Positions 25,801 to 40,108 of a stretch of 64,000 nt of DNA are shown here, piece by piece (position 1 is the first letter of the stretch; every line of letters begins with the position of its first letter). The notes beneath the pieces are model-generated. The model was given only the letters and a program-made list of their open reading frames with translations. It was not told where the DNA came from and did not search any database. Location of the stretch: NCBI GenBank assembly GCA_034620365.1, contig JAQGEQ010000232.1:620001-684000 (forward strand), given 5' to 3'. Origin of the DNA: Pegea sp. RAD2-039. Its lineage: Eukaryota > Chordata > Thaliacea > Salpida > Salpidae. Both the position numbers and the translations under genes were made by a program.

Positions 25801-28800
25801 ATAATTAGAAAGAAAATGAGTTGTTTTAGTGATAAATAGAGTTCTTAAATGACACCTAAAACTTAGAAACAGGAATTTAGAAGTTTTAACTTTCATCAAA
25901 TTTAAGCACATTGATATTAGGTGGTTTTTCAAAAATAATTATTAACAAGATTCTATGTTACTTATACTAATAATCACTCAGCTACTTATTTAAATTCACT
26001 TTGCCTCTGATAATGGCTTTTTCTGCCGTTATTGCTAATACATCAGGATTAAAAAGCATATTTACGTAAAGAAATAAAGTTATTTTGTTTTTTCAAGTGT
26101 CAAAAACCTTTTCAAATAGGCTTATATATGAATTTGACAAGCCAATGTGAGCTGTAAATTTGATAAAGATACCTCTGCCACTAATTGATTCTCAGCTGCT
26201 AGAAAAGTGATTAAAATTGAAAGGTAATATTTCAGATCAGTTTTTTCAATGCCATATTGATGCGTTGTGCTTTTTGGGCAAGAATAACGCTTGTATTGAT
26301 GTGATTATTAATAGCAGCAATGCATTTTGGCGAAACTTGCTCAGTTTTGTAAAACATTTTCCTGAAATGATAGACGGGTGCCTTTGAAGTTATGATTTTT
26401 TACATATGCTTATTTAGTTGCCTACCAAATTGATAGAAAGCAGACATTAAAGTAAAAAGTTCTGCTTTGAATTTAATAAACTCGGTTATTTAACTTCAAA
26501 TTTTCTGGCTCATAACATGAAATAAACAAATACTTGCAAACATTTTAAATCTAACATTGTCTTCAAGGGTTTAATATTAGTTAGGTTGAAAAGCTTTTAA
26601 AAATTTCTTTGAAAAACAAAATATTTTAATGTATTTACGAATGCTTTTTTGTTCCTGTTCTTCTTATGCTTAAAATTCTTCTTATGATTACATTAGAGAG
26701 TAAAAATAAGATACTTAGGTAAGTAAGATTGAAAAATTTGATGATAATGATTATTGTGGTCGTTCTGTCAAAAAAAGACTCTTTCAAAATTGACAGGTGA
26801 CAAACGAACAGTTTTTTTTTAAATTAATATTTGCTACTTTTATCTCAAAGATTTTTTTCTTTAAATTATCTCATCAAGATATATCAAAAATATTTGATAT
26901 ACTGCAGAGATGGAAAAAAATTTCCTAGATTATTAAGAGAGTGATTACTTTTTGAAAAGTTTGTTTTAAAAACCATTAATTGGATCCAAAGTTCATCTTG
27001 GAATTAGAGTTGCTGTAAAAGTTTATCTTTCAAAGTATTTTGCTAAACTTCAAAATATCTACTTAAACTTACAAAGAGCAGTTTAATCCTTCGTAGAGAA
27101 CATTCTTGACAACTTAATGAGTTATTAAAGCTAAGAATTAACTAATAATATGCGAAAAAAAGTATTTCTAGGAGCTTATTATATGTTTAAAAAAGGCTTC
27201 CGACTTTTCGTAATTATAATCAGTCTATTTAGCTGTTTATCTAGTGATTAGTTTTATCAAATAACTCACACATAACATTTGAAAATGCTAAGCAATTATT
27301 AAACTAGTTGGTATTAAAATTAGTTAATAAGATATGCAGCTTAAGTTTTATCAAATTGAAACAACTCTTCAGCTTTCACTGTGTTTCAAATAATTTGAAT
27401 TAACAATTTTACATAAATTCTTTGATTGATAACTGCTGTAAAGCATCATTATTAGTAAGATTTGATTTTTAGACTCTTAATAAAAGATTGTTTCATATTT
27501 AGACAGTAAGATTAAGAGTTCTTAGTAAGCTCCTTATATTTTTTAATCCTCATTTTCAGCTTGATCTTTCAAAATGTTTTTTTCTTTATTTACCAAAATT
27601 TTGAAGCCAAAATATTAGAAATTTGTTAACTAAAATTACTTTGAAGTTTTATTTTCTGATAAATCTTGCAAACATTGACACAATTTAGAGAACTTTAAAT
27701 GTCTCTTAATAGGTTTAAGCATGAGTTATCTTATTTAGAAAATTGTGAAGTAATTTATGTGTATTTATTTTGTTTCATTGAATTTGAACTTAAACTGTTT
27801 TTCAATGTATTCAAGACTGAACACAAGTTTTTGTTGTAAAATGAATTCTGTTTAAGTTACACTGTCATCGAGATAAAAATCCAAAGATTACGATATCATC
27901 ACTCATAACGAAAACGAGAAAATACTTTTAGGTTGGCATAAGCATCGGTAAAAGCAATTCGTCTCTGAAATGGTTGTAAGACAGTCTCTCAACCCAAAAA
28001 ACTCCCTGGGGAAAAACGGAACATAGAAATATTTTTAAACGAACAATGTGGATCTTTTTTAAACAAAACTGACACCTGAATTCAGCCGACGTCCAATTTT
28101 CAACCTTTGTCGACTAAATTAAAGTCAGCAGCAAACCATTTGATGAGGTCACAGAAAAGTAGCTCTTTAGTTGAATAATCTTGGCTTTTATGTCGGCAAC
28201 TAACCCCATATTAAGAACTCTTTCATAAAAGCTCATTCCTCAAGAGATCTTACTTATTTGATAGACATCGCATTAAAGATTTATTTATTCCGTCTGTTAG
28301 CTATTTCAATGAGTTGTGAACTAGTGTTTTGAAGTTAATAGCGGTGAAAATGTCACCGTAAGCTCTTTACTTGTTTACTGTTTCATTTTAAAGATTTTGT
28401 CTGTATGCGATGAAACAGAAAGTTTGTTTTTCTTGATTAAACTATTTTTCATGGTTTTATTGACAATAATTATACTAATAATGCTATTCATAATGTTATA
28501 AATAATTAAAAATATTTCTACTGCATTAGCAAAGTATTCAGTCAACCTATTTACTTTTGTTTGCTTTCATGCTTTAATTAAGATTTTCAGATAAAAATTT
28601 TTCCAGAGTTTTTTAGGATTCATAAACCTGTTTGTGTCAATCAAATCTTTAGCTTTGTAATTTGAGGTTATATCTTTTATTTCTATGATCACTTATTTCA
28701 ATAAATGAGTGAGCTTTAGATTCCCCTTGTCATCTGTTAAAACAAAAAGTAATTATCGATTGTGGTTTTTACCGAAATCAACCTTCTACATGAGATGAAA

Positions 28801-31800
28801 TGATTTACAATCTAATAGTTTCTGAAATATTGGAGTTAGTTATATATTTTTTCATGTAATTATTGTTTAAAGATTGTTAAAGTTTCTGTAATTAAGCTTT
28901 AAACATGTTTCTAAACACCACAAGTAATTAATTAGTAAACACAATGAAAATTACTTTGTATTATCGAATTTTAACTTGAAACCTTAAAAAGTTAAGCACA
29001 AAAGTTTTGTAAAACTTTTATAAGATTAAGCCATGAAGGTAAGACGATGCAAGAAAAAAATCAACTGACTATAAGCAGTTTCTAGAATTGAGCAAAAACA
29101 GAAATTATTTAAATTAAAAATTAATAGACTTTGTAATAATTACATTTGAAACATTCACGGCTAAATTCTTTGTATTCAAAACAGAGATTTACAAATTCTT
29201 TTGGCGATTAGAACAAAACTGTATTTCTGAAGCAAAAACAGTTTAATAAATTTCCAAATCAATTCACTGACTGTCGTAAATTGCTTCTTTTGTTTTGAGC
29301 CCTAAATTTTATTTGGAATTAATCTTAAAAGCGATTTTTTGCAACAAGTCCAAACTCTTGTTTCCAAATTACTTTCAATTAAAGAATTCAAGTAAAACAA
29401 TTACTGAAAAAATTGAAAAAGTAAAACAGATCTTGACAGATTCAAAGCCAATAAAAAAATTGTTTGTTTTTTTTTTATATAAAAAACGAAAAAAGAAAAA
29501 CATGTAAAATCCACTTTCAAAAAATTAGAGTTCAACTGCACACCAACTCACCAACTTAATTACGGTTCTTAAACTTCTCTCAATTAAATTTATTCAGACA
29601 GTTCTATACTAGTGTTTACTGACAGATGCTTAAATATATAGGAGTTGTTGATAAGGCTTTAAAATGTGACTCTGTTTTAAAACTAATGAATTTTGAAAGG
29701 GTTACATTTATATGCCAAAAAAAATCAAGCTAAACTCAGGATATTACTTAAAAACACAGAAAGAAAGTCAGTTAAGTTAGATATACTTTTTCTATTTTTG
29801 TTTAATAGGTTTATAATGCAATGAGAGAATACATGCATATAATAAATCTCCATAAAATTTAGTCTAAAATTAACGTTTCATAATGGATTTAGAAAGACAT
29901 GTGTTACTGAGAGTAGTAAAAAAGCATCAGAATTGGCTTGAAAAAATTTGTTTTTTCGTGTCTCGACTAAATACTAATGCTACGATATGGTTGTCAAATT
30001 TTCCTATTTTTTAAATTCCACAGGGAACAAAACTCAAGTGAATTGGGATGATAAACCTTAAATGAATACCTACAATCAGAGCTTACTTATTGTAAACTGA
30101 TCTTTGAGAAGAGATCGACTCTGAGTATTTCAAGATTGTGTGTTGATAGCAGCGCTAATTAGTACATAAAATAAGTTTGAGACTAGCAGATAATTTGACA
30201 ATTCAAACCATTAAATTTCACCAAACAACTTAATTACTACTTCTTCAATTCAAATAATGTAAAATTTGATGAATTTTTTCCATAACCTCTCGCCAATTTG
30301 AATTTAAAATTTCTCTACATCATTTTTTCTTCTCTTTATAATCTTCTTGCAATAGTTTATTGATAACTGTGACGACCTCTTGATTGTAGAAGATAGAACA
30401 GAATTCCCAAGCTGGTTATTATAAAACTCTTTTCATATTAGCACATAATAAGTCGATCAAATACATCCAATGACTAGTTCTAGTACGTCACTATGTCGCC
30501 TCGTATAATCGATATAAGTACTTATTCTTTGGCTAGTAGCCGAAGGTTCCATGCTATTTTACATACCATATATCCGTTTGGCTAGTAAGGATAGTTTTTT
30601 TTCAGTCCTTGAAATGGTTGAATCAGTAATACTTTTGCTACTGAAGTAAACAATTCAGTGGCGTAAAAAATCTCATAAGAAATCTTTAATAACTTCCTAA
30701 GCTCTTTACAAGGTATTTTGGCACTTATATAAAGGACAGATTTCAATGTTTAGAAAGTTGTGTAACAACAGCTTTTTGTAGAAGTCAGGTGGAAAAGCTT
30801 TCTTGAACATTTAATTTCGCTTGAAGTCACTTACTGTATATTCACACAAGTCTTACTCATGTGAATCTTCAACAATTTGTTACATTCTGTGAAACGAATT
30901 TTAATGAACAGTTCTGAACAGTCTTCAACTTTCAGAAAATTAAATAATTTTGCTGAGAACTTCAGTAGTCGGTCAAAGAGTGACATAAAATGAGAAAAGA
31001 CAAAAATTTAATCCTTAAAATTGTCGTTTAAAATAGCGGAAACTTTAAACTGCTCCATTAGACAAAAAACGCGATTTACATCTGAAAATTAGTGATAAGA
31101 AAAATGTTAAAGACACTGAGGGTGTTGGCACTTTCACTTTCAAAGGTAATTATTTCCTCGCTAATATAAAAAAAATACTCTTATAAAAGTATCACAAAGT
31201 ATCTTCAGACTTGATCATGATAACTTTATTCCTGTTAACGCGGACTTTGCAAATAAATTTGACAGCTTCTAGCATTCAGTATGCGAAGAACCGCGGGACA
31301 CATAATCACATAATCGCTATTCTATTCCGCGTTTCATCGGTGGTGCTGGTGATTTCGTTTATAGCAACTTGTTGCCAAGTAAAACGACTCGCTGGGTGAA
31401 ACTGAACGATCAAGCAAATTATTGAGGTGGAACTGATTGTATGAAATTGCCATGAACAACAGATTTCGCCAGAATAGAGTTTCCTTAAGAGCTAAAGATA
31501 AAAATGGTTCTTCAATCTACCAGCTTCGCGCTAAATCTTTTCGCTTAATACGGAGCTCGTAACTAAAAGCAGCTTTCAAACCGGCTACTCACACAACATT
31601 CAACTACCCCGCAATAGAAGGAAAATATAGCATGGTTTCAAGATGATATTTCTTTCTATTCATCACGATAGCGTCGTGCAAAGTCTATGATTGACCAGAT
31701 TACCGATGCTAAGCAAGGCCGCGTTAAAAACACAGTTTTGCTACGCCGAGGCAGCCGTGCAGAAAGCTATTGAAATCCTACGGATTGCTACTGCACTCTA

Positions 31801-34800
31801 CTAGACCTTTGGATACTTCGTATTTACGCGCTGATACCCAGAAACAGAGGCGCTTCTGCTACGTTAGCTTAACCTAAAATCGAACTGTCAGTTTAAGTGT
31901 ATGCTTTTCTAAGTAGTGTCTATTATGACCGCATTTTAGTCAGCTTACCAGTTAACAGTAGCTAGTTAGTCAGCTGTTACACAATCTTCATTACTTTTCT
32001 AGCTTTTGAGGTCTTTATATTTTCTTGTCAAGGCTTCTCTTTCATCTAAACTTACTCTAGTGGCTACTGTAATATTTTTAAAGCCATTCAAAGCTTCAAT
32101 TACAATTGGAGAAACGCTTTTTATTAAAGTCATTGTACTTGAATCGTTTTATCATGCTTTAAGTATTCGATATTTTCTTATTTGAAGTCACAGAATCATC
32201 GATTTTGTTTTATTACTGTATTCATAACAGGCTCATTGGTTTCTCGCAAGTTAGAAAAAAATACTTTTCGTTTTATAAAGTTGATCTGAAAAGATAAAAA
32301 TTAATTTTCAACCAGTTTTATAAATAATCAAGTTGAACTAGCTACTTACATGACCTTATTTTATCGTTTTTTAACTACTTTAAATGGATTTTAGTTAATT
32401 TTCGCCTTTTTATCACTGGCATTTATTTGTATCGTGCTAAGCGTGTAATTCAACAAAATATATCGATCTTGAAGTCTCAATGAGATCATTAAACTGCTTC
32501 TAAGACAACTTTTTTAAACTTTTTTTTGTAATTTTTTAACTTTGTTTTATAAATAGAATTTTGTGTATCAACTAAGTTGAAAAGTCTTTTGTTTTAACAA
32601 AAATATTTTCTATTTAGGCACGCGCACTGGCTTAGATTGGGAGGCCTCTAGGTTCGCTATAGACGGAAAACACGGTAGCAGTCAGAAGAACAGTAACTTC
32701 ACAGATGCATCTAGTGACTGTGAATGCTCTCACACTTATGGGGAATCCCCAATCAAGACGGAAACTAAAAACAGAAATGTGAAAATGGAAGCGACAATTG
32801 AAAGGTGACCAAAACTCAATTCTTTTTCATTTTAATGTTATCTGAACTTATAAAACTATTTTTCAACACAGAAAGTGAAAGTTTGGCCAAAAACTTAAAA
32901 TAGAATTAAGATATTACTTATGCTATGTAGTTAGCAAGTTTATAGAAACCATTTAAAGAATTATAATTACATCAAAGTTTAGATTGTAAAATTATTTGAA
33001 TATTTTAGAAGTTTTTTTTCATAAAAAAGAGATAAAATTAAAAGACTTAACTATAATATTGATTTAGTAAAACATTTAACATTCAATAACTTTAGATTTA
33101 TTTAAAATTAGTAACATTCTTGAATAAAATTGAAATGTTTAAGTTGTGTAGAAGTGTGAAAAAAGAAACATTGTTACATATAAGCTACGTCCAAATTGTT
33201 TAATTCAAACCAACTTTCTCTTATTGTTAACAACTTTATACAAAATCAATAAAGCTACAAAGAATTTTATAAAGCTTCTAAAAACCACTTTCTTGCTTTG
33301 TTTTAGCAAGTAGACTCATTGGCGCCAATGCTTTGTTTTACTTTTTATAGCACAGTGCTTTCAGATTTGAACGATTATCTAATTTATTTTGAGCAAGAAT
33401 TTGTAGATAAAGGGATAATTTTTCTTTTCTAAATCAAACTCCAATTTTATACTGAATAAAAGCTAATGCAGTTTAACTTATTATTAGAACTGCTCTATTG
33501 TAAGCTTTCATTTTAAACCTTTTAAAGTTTTTATAGTTTCATTTATTGAAAAATTGATTAGAGTTAAAAATTTTGCACTGTCATTATAAAAAGTGAAAAA
33601 TTAACATTTGTGTTTAATCAAAAATCAATACAATATAAAATGTTAACCTAATAACCTTAAAAAGTTAAAAAAATAAACTTTGTTTACAAAAAATGAAAAG
33701 AAAAGAAATTGTTTACAATAATTTAAGAGTAAAAACAAGTCAACTAACAAACAACTTAATCAGTGATTACAACAACAATTGCCAAAAACGTAAATGATTT
33801 AAATAACAGTAAGGTCTTCCAATACTTTTTTGCCAGCTGAATTTACTGATTTTATAATTTATTCTTGTCTCTTCAACAATTAGTTTAATCGTAATCTAAT
33901 TGAATTTTAGATAAATTAATCAACACGTTATAAAACCTTAAAACACATTTCGTTGTACTATTACAGATTATTAAAGGCCAAAATTGAACTTAAAACACTC
34001 ACATAGAAATAAAATTCTATTATATAAACCAAGCTAACAGTACATTGCTGTTTTCTAGCTAAAAACTTTAATTGGTTGAAGTTCTTTAAGTCTCATTAAT
34101 CATAATTCGGAATACTTGTTTGGTATATTAACTTTCAAACCTAACAATAGACAAATTTCTTTCGCTGGTTTAATTTATTATTGATCTTAAACTAGATCTT
34201 AGCTTTACTATTAAAAAAAACACTGCTAACAATTCCAATATGCAAGTAATTTGAAACTATGAGATAAACCTTGTTTATCATATAAACAGTTTTATTACTG
34301 CGAAAAATTTGGTTGAAAATATTCTTTTAAACGATAATATGTCTAACACGATTAAAATATTCAAGTAAAAATTCTATATTTTCAACTTTCGGTAATTTAA
34401 GAGATATTTTTAAAATATATTTACTGTCTTTGTTTTGTAGCTTTTTTAATTTAAAAAGTAGCACAGAATTAATTCTAAATTCATTTTTTGAAAATAAACA
34501 TCTATTATAAAATAATTTTGAATATTGGACAACATAAATAAGATATATTTTTGTTTTAAAATTAAGTTTATAAAAGCTAATTTGTCACCTAACTTTGTTT
34601 TCTAATTATTAAACTATTAGCTTACATGTTTTTAGCCAAGAAAAAGATTTATAAAGATATGATATCAATCATGTATTTGTATCTTATCACGAGTAACATT
34701 GACATGAAAGTCATGAGACACTCTTAAAAGAGATGTAACTCCAATAGATTAAAACAAATTAATTTCTGAAAAAAATGATGTTTTAGTAACTTAAACATGA

Positions 34801-37800
34801 ACAAGAAGAGGTGTAACTTCATGAAATTTACATCGCATTTCTTTTTATTGAAATTTTAATGTCTATAAGTTGTTACTGAAAAATGAACAAAAGCCAAAAT
34901 AGTGATATAAACATCTTCATTAATAATTTTTAAAAGAAAATCTTTTGTTAAAAAAATATTTAGGTCAGTAACATAAATGCTTTGTACTCATGTTCTAAAT
35001 AGGTTTTAAAGAAATATCGATCTAATATTCTGAAAAATATACCTTTACTATAACTTCTAATAAAAATTTGGTTTATTTTTAGATTAAATCAGTAAAATAT
35101 ACATTTGCTATCTATGATGATGTTAATGATATTGACTTATGTTTTCCAATATAGAAAATAAATGTTTTAACCCTTTAAAGACACTAGCTTTAGGTATAAA
35201 GCATGTTGATGTGTTGATAATTTTAAACAATTAATTTTATTCTTATAAAAACAAGATATTTAGTTCAATAAAACAACTGTAAGAATATTTGTTCAAACTT
35301 TTTAGATTTAACTAAAACGTTCGATTTTACTAAAATCAATTTACTGTTGTAAAACTTAATCTTATTTATACCAAAAATTGTAATTATTTAATTAAGGCAA
35401 ATTTTATTCATTATTTAGCGTTAGCTAAAAATCTTTTATCTTAAACAAATTATTCAACTAACATCATAAATTTTATCATTTTAGCAAAGTATACATCATT
35501 TTCTCAAACGCTTTTTTTAATTTAAATTCTTTGGTTTACATTTAAGAAAGACTTTTCCAAGACATGTTTTTTGATATTATAAATATTGCTTTGTTGAAAG
35601 TCATTTTAATAATTTAGAATGATGGTAGTTTGCGACGCTTAAACATATAATTGATCAAAGAGGTAAATGTGAAAAATAAAAGATGAAATTAATATTTGAA
35701 AATTACATTCTTAACCCCTCAAAAAATATCTAACCTTTACAAATATTTAAATGAGTTTATAACTAATAATTGCTGTTGCTTTATAAGCACCAATCTTCAA
35801 GCCTATAAATGGATGAAGATTTCTATTAAGTTTAATTCTAAGTCTTTGAAATCAATCCAAACTTAAAATCTTAATATGTCATTAAGTCTTTGTTTAAATT
35901 TCTTGAAGAGTTATTTTAATTTTTGCTTGGAAGTTTTATTTCTTGGCCTAAATAATGTTAGCCTACAAAAATTCTAAATCTCAGACTTTTAAATGAACAA
36001 ATATCCAACTAAAGTCATGATGTCAATAGCAAGACTTTACAATCTATCAATTTAATTTTTAATAATTGTTATTGCTAAATTGAATACAGTTAGTTAACAA
36101 CCAGAAAATTATTTCAAAGCTTAGGAAAATAAGATTGAAGTATATCCAAGCATTTAATTTGTCTTTTTATTTGTCTCTTTTTTTAATCTACATTTTATTT
36201 TGAATTTAACTCGCAATACATACGTTTAAAATAAAAAGCCCTTTTCTTTGTACTTATCGTATTTTTTCTCGTCAACTAAGAAATTGTTTTAACGTCGGAT
36301 TGAAAAAAGATTTTCTTCGAGTTAGATAGTACATATGAAACTTAAAATAAGTTAGTATGTCGCTTTATAAGAAAATTTATAATCCGAGCATATTGATTCT
36401 GTAGCAGAAGAAGTTGTGACTTTTTTTTATAAATATACCGTTTAAAAATTACCTCTACACTTTATTGATCTTAAAAGACAAGTAACGTAAATAAGATTTG
36501 TTCAGATATTCTATGTTTTATCACCCTTATTCTTGACAGTATTATTTATTCCTACTAACTTTTTAAAGAACTTTTACTTACACAAGATATCCATTTAAGA
36601 TTTTTCAAGCTTACCGATAATTAGTTGCTCGTAGGCTTTATGCTTAGAACAAAAACAAAAAATCTGTGGCGAAGTACTCTTCGTTCTTGTCGTGGCTTAA
36701 ATCATGACGAAAATTGATTATAATCTTTCAACTTTTCGTTATTCACATTTGTACTTACTTAAAGATGCAACAGAAAAGAACGACATGCACTTGTTGACAA
36801 ATAAACCTTCAAGATTTTCATGTTGTGTCGTCATGTTTGTTTGACAGTCACAACACTGGGTTGTGTTAGGCTGACATAAATATTCTATCGGCTTGTGATG
36901 AGAAGTTCTTTTCTTTTTCCTCTGATGTTACAAATGACATTTTTCTGCATTAAGTCTCTGGACACCGGAGGTAAAAAAACAGGGATCTATATCTTGAGAA
37001 ATTTCCTGAATCAATTAGGGTTTTCTTGAAAAGGTGCATAACAGAATGAGGTAAAATTTGAAAGCGAAAAAAACAAATGAAATCATTTGGGAATTGATAA
37101 GTTTGATGAATGAAACAACAAATTACATGTCGTTTTCTGTGAAACAAAACTTTATCCAGCATTTGATGTGCCAGCATACTTCAAATAAATTCTAAATTCA
37201 ATTTCTAAAAATATGTAAAAAGTCTAAATTTGAATATAGATAGACAGTTAACTGACTCTGTTTTTTTCAGTGAAGTCAAAGACATTGAATTCAAACCAGC
37301 TCCATTTCCAAATGAATCAGATCCCAAAAATACTGATGCAAACACAAATGGTCGATTCGATGACGGTGGATGCAGTGAGCCACGCAAGAAGAAAACACGG
37401 ACAGTTTTTTCTCGAAGTCAAATCTTCCAACTAGAATCAACCTTTGAAGTTAAACGTTATCTAAGTAGCTCTGAAAGAGCGACTTTAGCGTCTAACTTGA
37501 ATCTAACAGAAACGCAGGTAAGGCAAGTTTACAAGATTTGTAATGTAAATTAAATTATATAGCACTTCGAATCTATAAAATATTTTTATTTGATGTAAAT
37601 GTCTGTTGAAAATACTCATAAACAACATACGATTTAATATGTCAACTGAAATTGAATAAAGCTTATTGTAAGTGTTAACGTGTAAGACATCTTACAGACC
37701 TTTGAGTCTTAAAAGATCAAACCGTCCGTCTGAACTAGAATTTGAGATTATAATCTGTAGTAGTAGTTTAATAAGCGTTATGATTAGTAACCAGGTGCAA

Positions 37801-39763
37801 CTTAAAGCTTCAGTATCAACTGGTGATTGATCAATAGCTGGTTGCTAGATAGTTTACAGGCAATAGTTATTTCTAACAAGTATATTGGTTAGCTCTTTTG
37901 ATAATTGATCCATAGCCGCTCAAAGCGTTAAAAATTAGAAGGTTGTCGTTTACATAAGGAAAGAACAAAGACGTTTTCCACAAGTGACAGCACATCTTTC
38001 AACCAGAAAGAGCATAACGCTTACTTAGCCGTCTCTTTGATATTTATACTTGGCTTCAATCATTAGTAATTGAACTCAGCGGCACCTATGATATTCATAT
38101 GCACCTGGTAAATTTTTTCAACCCAACACTTAAGTCTTGGCATCACTTAACATGCTTATGTTCCGTCATTTGCTATTTTAAGTATTCCCTACTCAATTTG
38201 AGTCATAAAGTACCCGTGCCTTTTTGGATACAATCCATGTCACCTCTAAAGGACCCACAACTTATAAGCGACGACTGCAAAAGATGTAGACCCATTTGTC
38301 TAGCTTGGCAAGAAAAACGGTCGTTGGAAACATAGATGAAATTATCTCCAGAATTTGTTATGGGTGGGAACCTGTTAATCCAGTACCAAAACAATCAACG
38401 CAGAGGATGGCATGAAGTAATTTGCTTGTGGTATCTATTCTGATCTCTTATTTTGTTCTATGTTTTACAAAAGTGAACAACCTTAAAATTAAAGAAAAAA
38501 GTTCATTAAATTTGCTACATCTTGTTTAATGCGATTAAATATTAATGGTCCAGTGGAACAATTTTTCTTTAGAATTATTTTTTGAAAGATTACTCATGCT
38601 TCAAAAGAAAATTACAGCTCTCAGAGTCTTTACACTAATTTAAGGTTATAACGAATTGCTAGGAAATAAAGATTACCTCATAAACCTCTCAACATTTCAT
38701 AAAAAGCGTTTTGAAATCGTCAGTTGTTTTTCTGTTAACGTTTAACAGTTACAATCCATATTTTAAATTTAAGCTTGCATATGAATCCAAAGATTTTTTA
38801 AGGTTTTTGGCAAACTTTTAAATAGTCCCTTTGAAGGTATGTAGATGCCAAATTTAAAGGTTGACGCCAACGATGAAAATATTATGTTTGCTTCCAACAC
38901 CAATTCAATTATAAACTGAATTTCACACGCCTGGTTGCTTACCTCTTCTTATAAAATGAAGACACACGACAAGGACTTCCTCTCATCTAGAAGCTTTAAT
39001 CAAATCACGAGCTATTTTCTTCCGCCTTAAGTGCTACTTATAGCTTAGAAATATTTTAAAAGAATCATTTTTTACTGATACCTAATCACCAATTTTTTTA
39101 CAGATAAAAATTTGGTTTCAAAACCGACGTAATAAATGGAAAAGACAAATTGCAACTGATGTAGATGGAATTGGAATCGGGATGCCGACTCAAGTGTTAC
39201 AAAGGAATCCAATTTTTGAAACGATTCCATCTCAAACTGATTTTTTAGCCTCATCAGAACGACATCGACATGTACAACAACATCAGCAACAGTTTTCACG
39301 ACATAATCAATTCGCAATAAACCTCAACCACTTTCCTGTTGCTTCTCAAGCGTTTAATGGATTCCAAGGCCTACCTAGGATGCCACCATACTCATGGTCC
39401 AATGGCATAGCTGGTCTAGGAAGAGTCCAGCAACATTATGCCGCCTTAGCAAACTATCCAAGGGCGATGGCTGCTGCTGCGATGGCTATGGCCGCTGCTG
39501 GGGGCGGGGCCAATTCAAACGCATTTTGTAAACAGCCAGGTGAACAGGTAGCTAAATGTGAAAGTGTATCGTTTCCACCAAGTGCTTCTGGTATGGTAGT
39601 TACGACTGCTTCTGAAGTATCAACTGGTGCTGTGTCTAGTTTTCATAAATATGAAAACACTCCTTCCCCTACTTCTTCAGTTGAAGGATTCTGTCGAAAG
39701 ACAACTATTCAGCAATCTGATCATGGTAGACTATCATCTAGCTCTAAATCAATTGATGGTTGA
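19844..39763 (+). CDS. Hmx: Hmx/NK5-class homeobox transcription factor
   Basis: Nuclear DNA-binding regulator of the HMX (NK5) class, known elsewhere for sensory and nervous-system specification. Exons: 19844-20771, 32618-32804, 37271-37517, 39104-39763; phase is continuous and the product is 673 residues. The start is fixed by an in-frame TGA at 19835-19837 just upstream. Residues 85-92 (FSIAKILG) are an Eh1-like Groucho-binding motif, as HMX proteins carry near the N-terminus. A Q5 run is at 19-23. The homeodomain spans 411-470, begins [20 protein letters not shown] and ends [16 protein letters not shown], with I47, Q50 and N51 as expected. RYLSSSERA and the KWKRQ continuation are HMX-diagnostic. 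An intron splits the homeodomain between positions 44 and 45. The C-terminal part has glutamine/histidine- and alanine/methionine-rich stretches (alanine-rich about 574-589). The long introns (11.8, 4.5 and 1.6 kb) and GC-balanced islands suggest extensive cis-regulation. Confidence 0.97.
20816..20825 (+). repeat. run of ten G just inside Hmx intron 1
   Basis: G10, then T, then GGG, 44 nt downstream of the exon 1 donor. Such a run is exceptional in this A+T-rich window. G-runs near donors can act as intronic splicing enhancers in animals; whether this one does is inference. Confidence 0.7.
31205..31885. other. GC-balanced island near the end of Hmx intron 1
   Basis: About 680 bp with near-even base use, CpG-containing words (ACCGCGGGAC, CTACGCCGAGG, TTTACGCGCTG) and sharp edges against A+T-rich DNA. 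A 61-codon open frame lies at 31217-31399 but has no domain, and stops are frequent beyond it. It lies about 0.7 kb before exon 2. I read it as a candidate enhancer or other conserved non-coding element; an ancient insertion is possible. Confidence 0.35.
32805..37270 (+). other. Hmx intron 2 (4.5 kb)
   Basis: Bounded by GAAAG|GTGACC and TTTTTTTCAG|TGAAG. Almost entirely A+T-rich. A moderately GC-richer patch lies at about 36640-37000. The minus-strand open frame at 36950-37177 has no recognisable domain and is treated as chance. Confidence 0.6.
37518..39103 (+). other. Hmx intron 3 (1.6 kb), interrupting the homeobox, with a GC-balanced island
   Basis: Bounded by ACGCAG|GTAAGG and TTTTTTTACAG|ATAAAA. 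The central part (about 38040-38410) is GC-balanced and contains overlapping short open frames on both strands with no family resemblance. The word GCTTATGTTCCGTC here (38154-38167) recurs at 40630-40643 downstream of the gene. A regulatory role is an inference from location and composition. Confidence 0.5.
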
Positions 39764-39956
39764 AGTAAATGGAATACGTCATCTGTTGTACATGTTGCAT
39801 ATAAGCAGTTTTATATGAGGATTTTGTAAAACAGATAAATGCTTATGTTGCTTTTATTCAATTATTTTAATGTTGCTTTTTAGATGTGCGTATATTATCA
39901 AAATTATTATTTGTTTGTGTAAAAACTGAATAAGAAGAAAAAAATTACTCGAGTTA

Positions 39957-39984
39957 TTTTGTTTGTTTTTTGTTTGTTTGTTTG
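39957..39984 (+). repeat. imperfect (TTTG)n microsatellite in the Hmx 3' region
   Basis: TTTTGTTTG, a short T run, then four TTTG units, about 200 nt after the Hmx stop, probably in the 3' untranslated region. Confidence 0.7.
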
Positions 39985-40102
39985 CTTTTAAGAAATTCTT
40001 TTTTCATTTTTACTTGATGAAATATTTTTGTGACTTTTATTTTTGATTTAATACAACCATATTTTTGTTTTTTTTTTAATTTTCATGAGAGATTTATAAC
40101 GA

Positions 40103-40108
40103 AATAAA
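40103..40108 (+). terminator. candidate Hmx polyadenylation signal AATAAA
   Basis: First clear AATAAA after the Hmx stop (340 nt downstream), in the context GAAATAAAAC and followed by T-rich sequence. It predicts a 3' untranslated region of about 360 nt. Confidence 0.5.

Larger units (their letters stand above)
20772..32617 (+). other. Hmx intron 1 (11.8 kb)
   Basis: Bounded by CAAG|GTTAGT and TATTTAG|GCACG. Mostly A+T-rich without recognisable coding exons. Patches with near-balanced composition occur at about 24480-25320, 27880-28350, 30350-30660 and 31205-31885. Open frames inside are 70 codons or shorter and resemble no family. Confidence 0.6.

Noticed and set aside
10203-28351. Shared 17-mer TTAATAGCGGTGAAAAT at 10203-10219 and 28335-28351
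   Set aside because: The flanks diverge at once apart from loose similarity; in a 64-kb A+T-rich window one such match is not surprising.
31211-31399. 62-codon plus-strand frame in the Hmx intron 1 island
   Set aside because: No domain; hydrophobic stretches are irregular, and the frame ends without splice or polyadenylation signals.
38099-38394. Overlapping frames on both strands in Hmx intron 3
   Set aside because: Opposite-strand overlap and no family resemblance; composition alone explains them.
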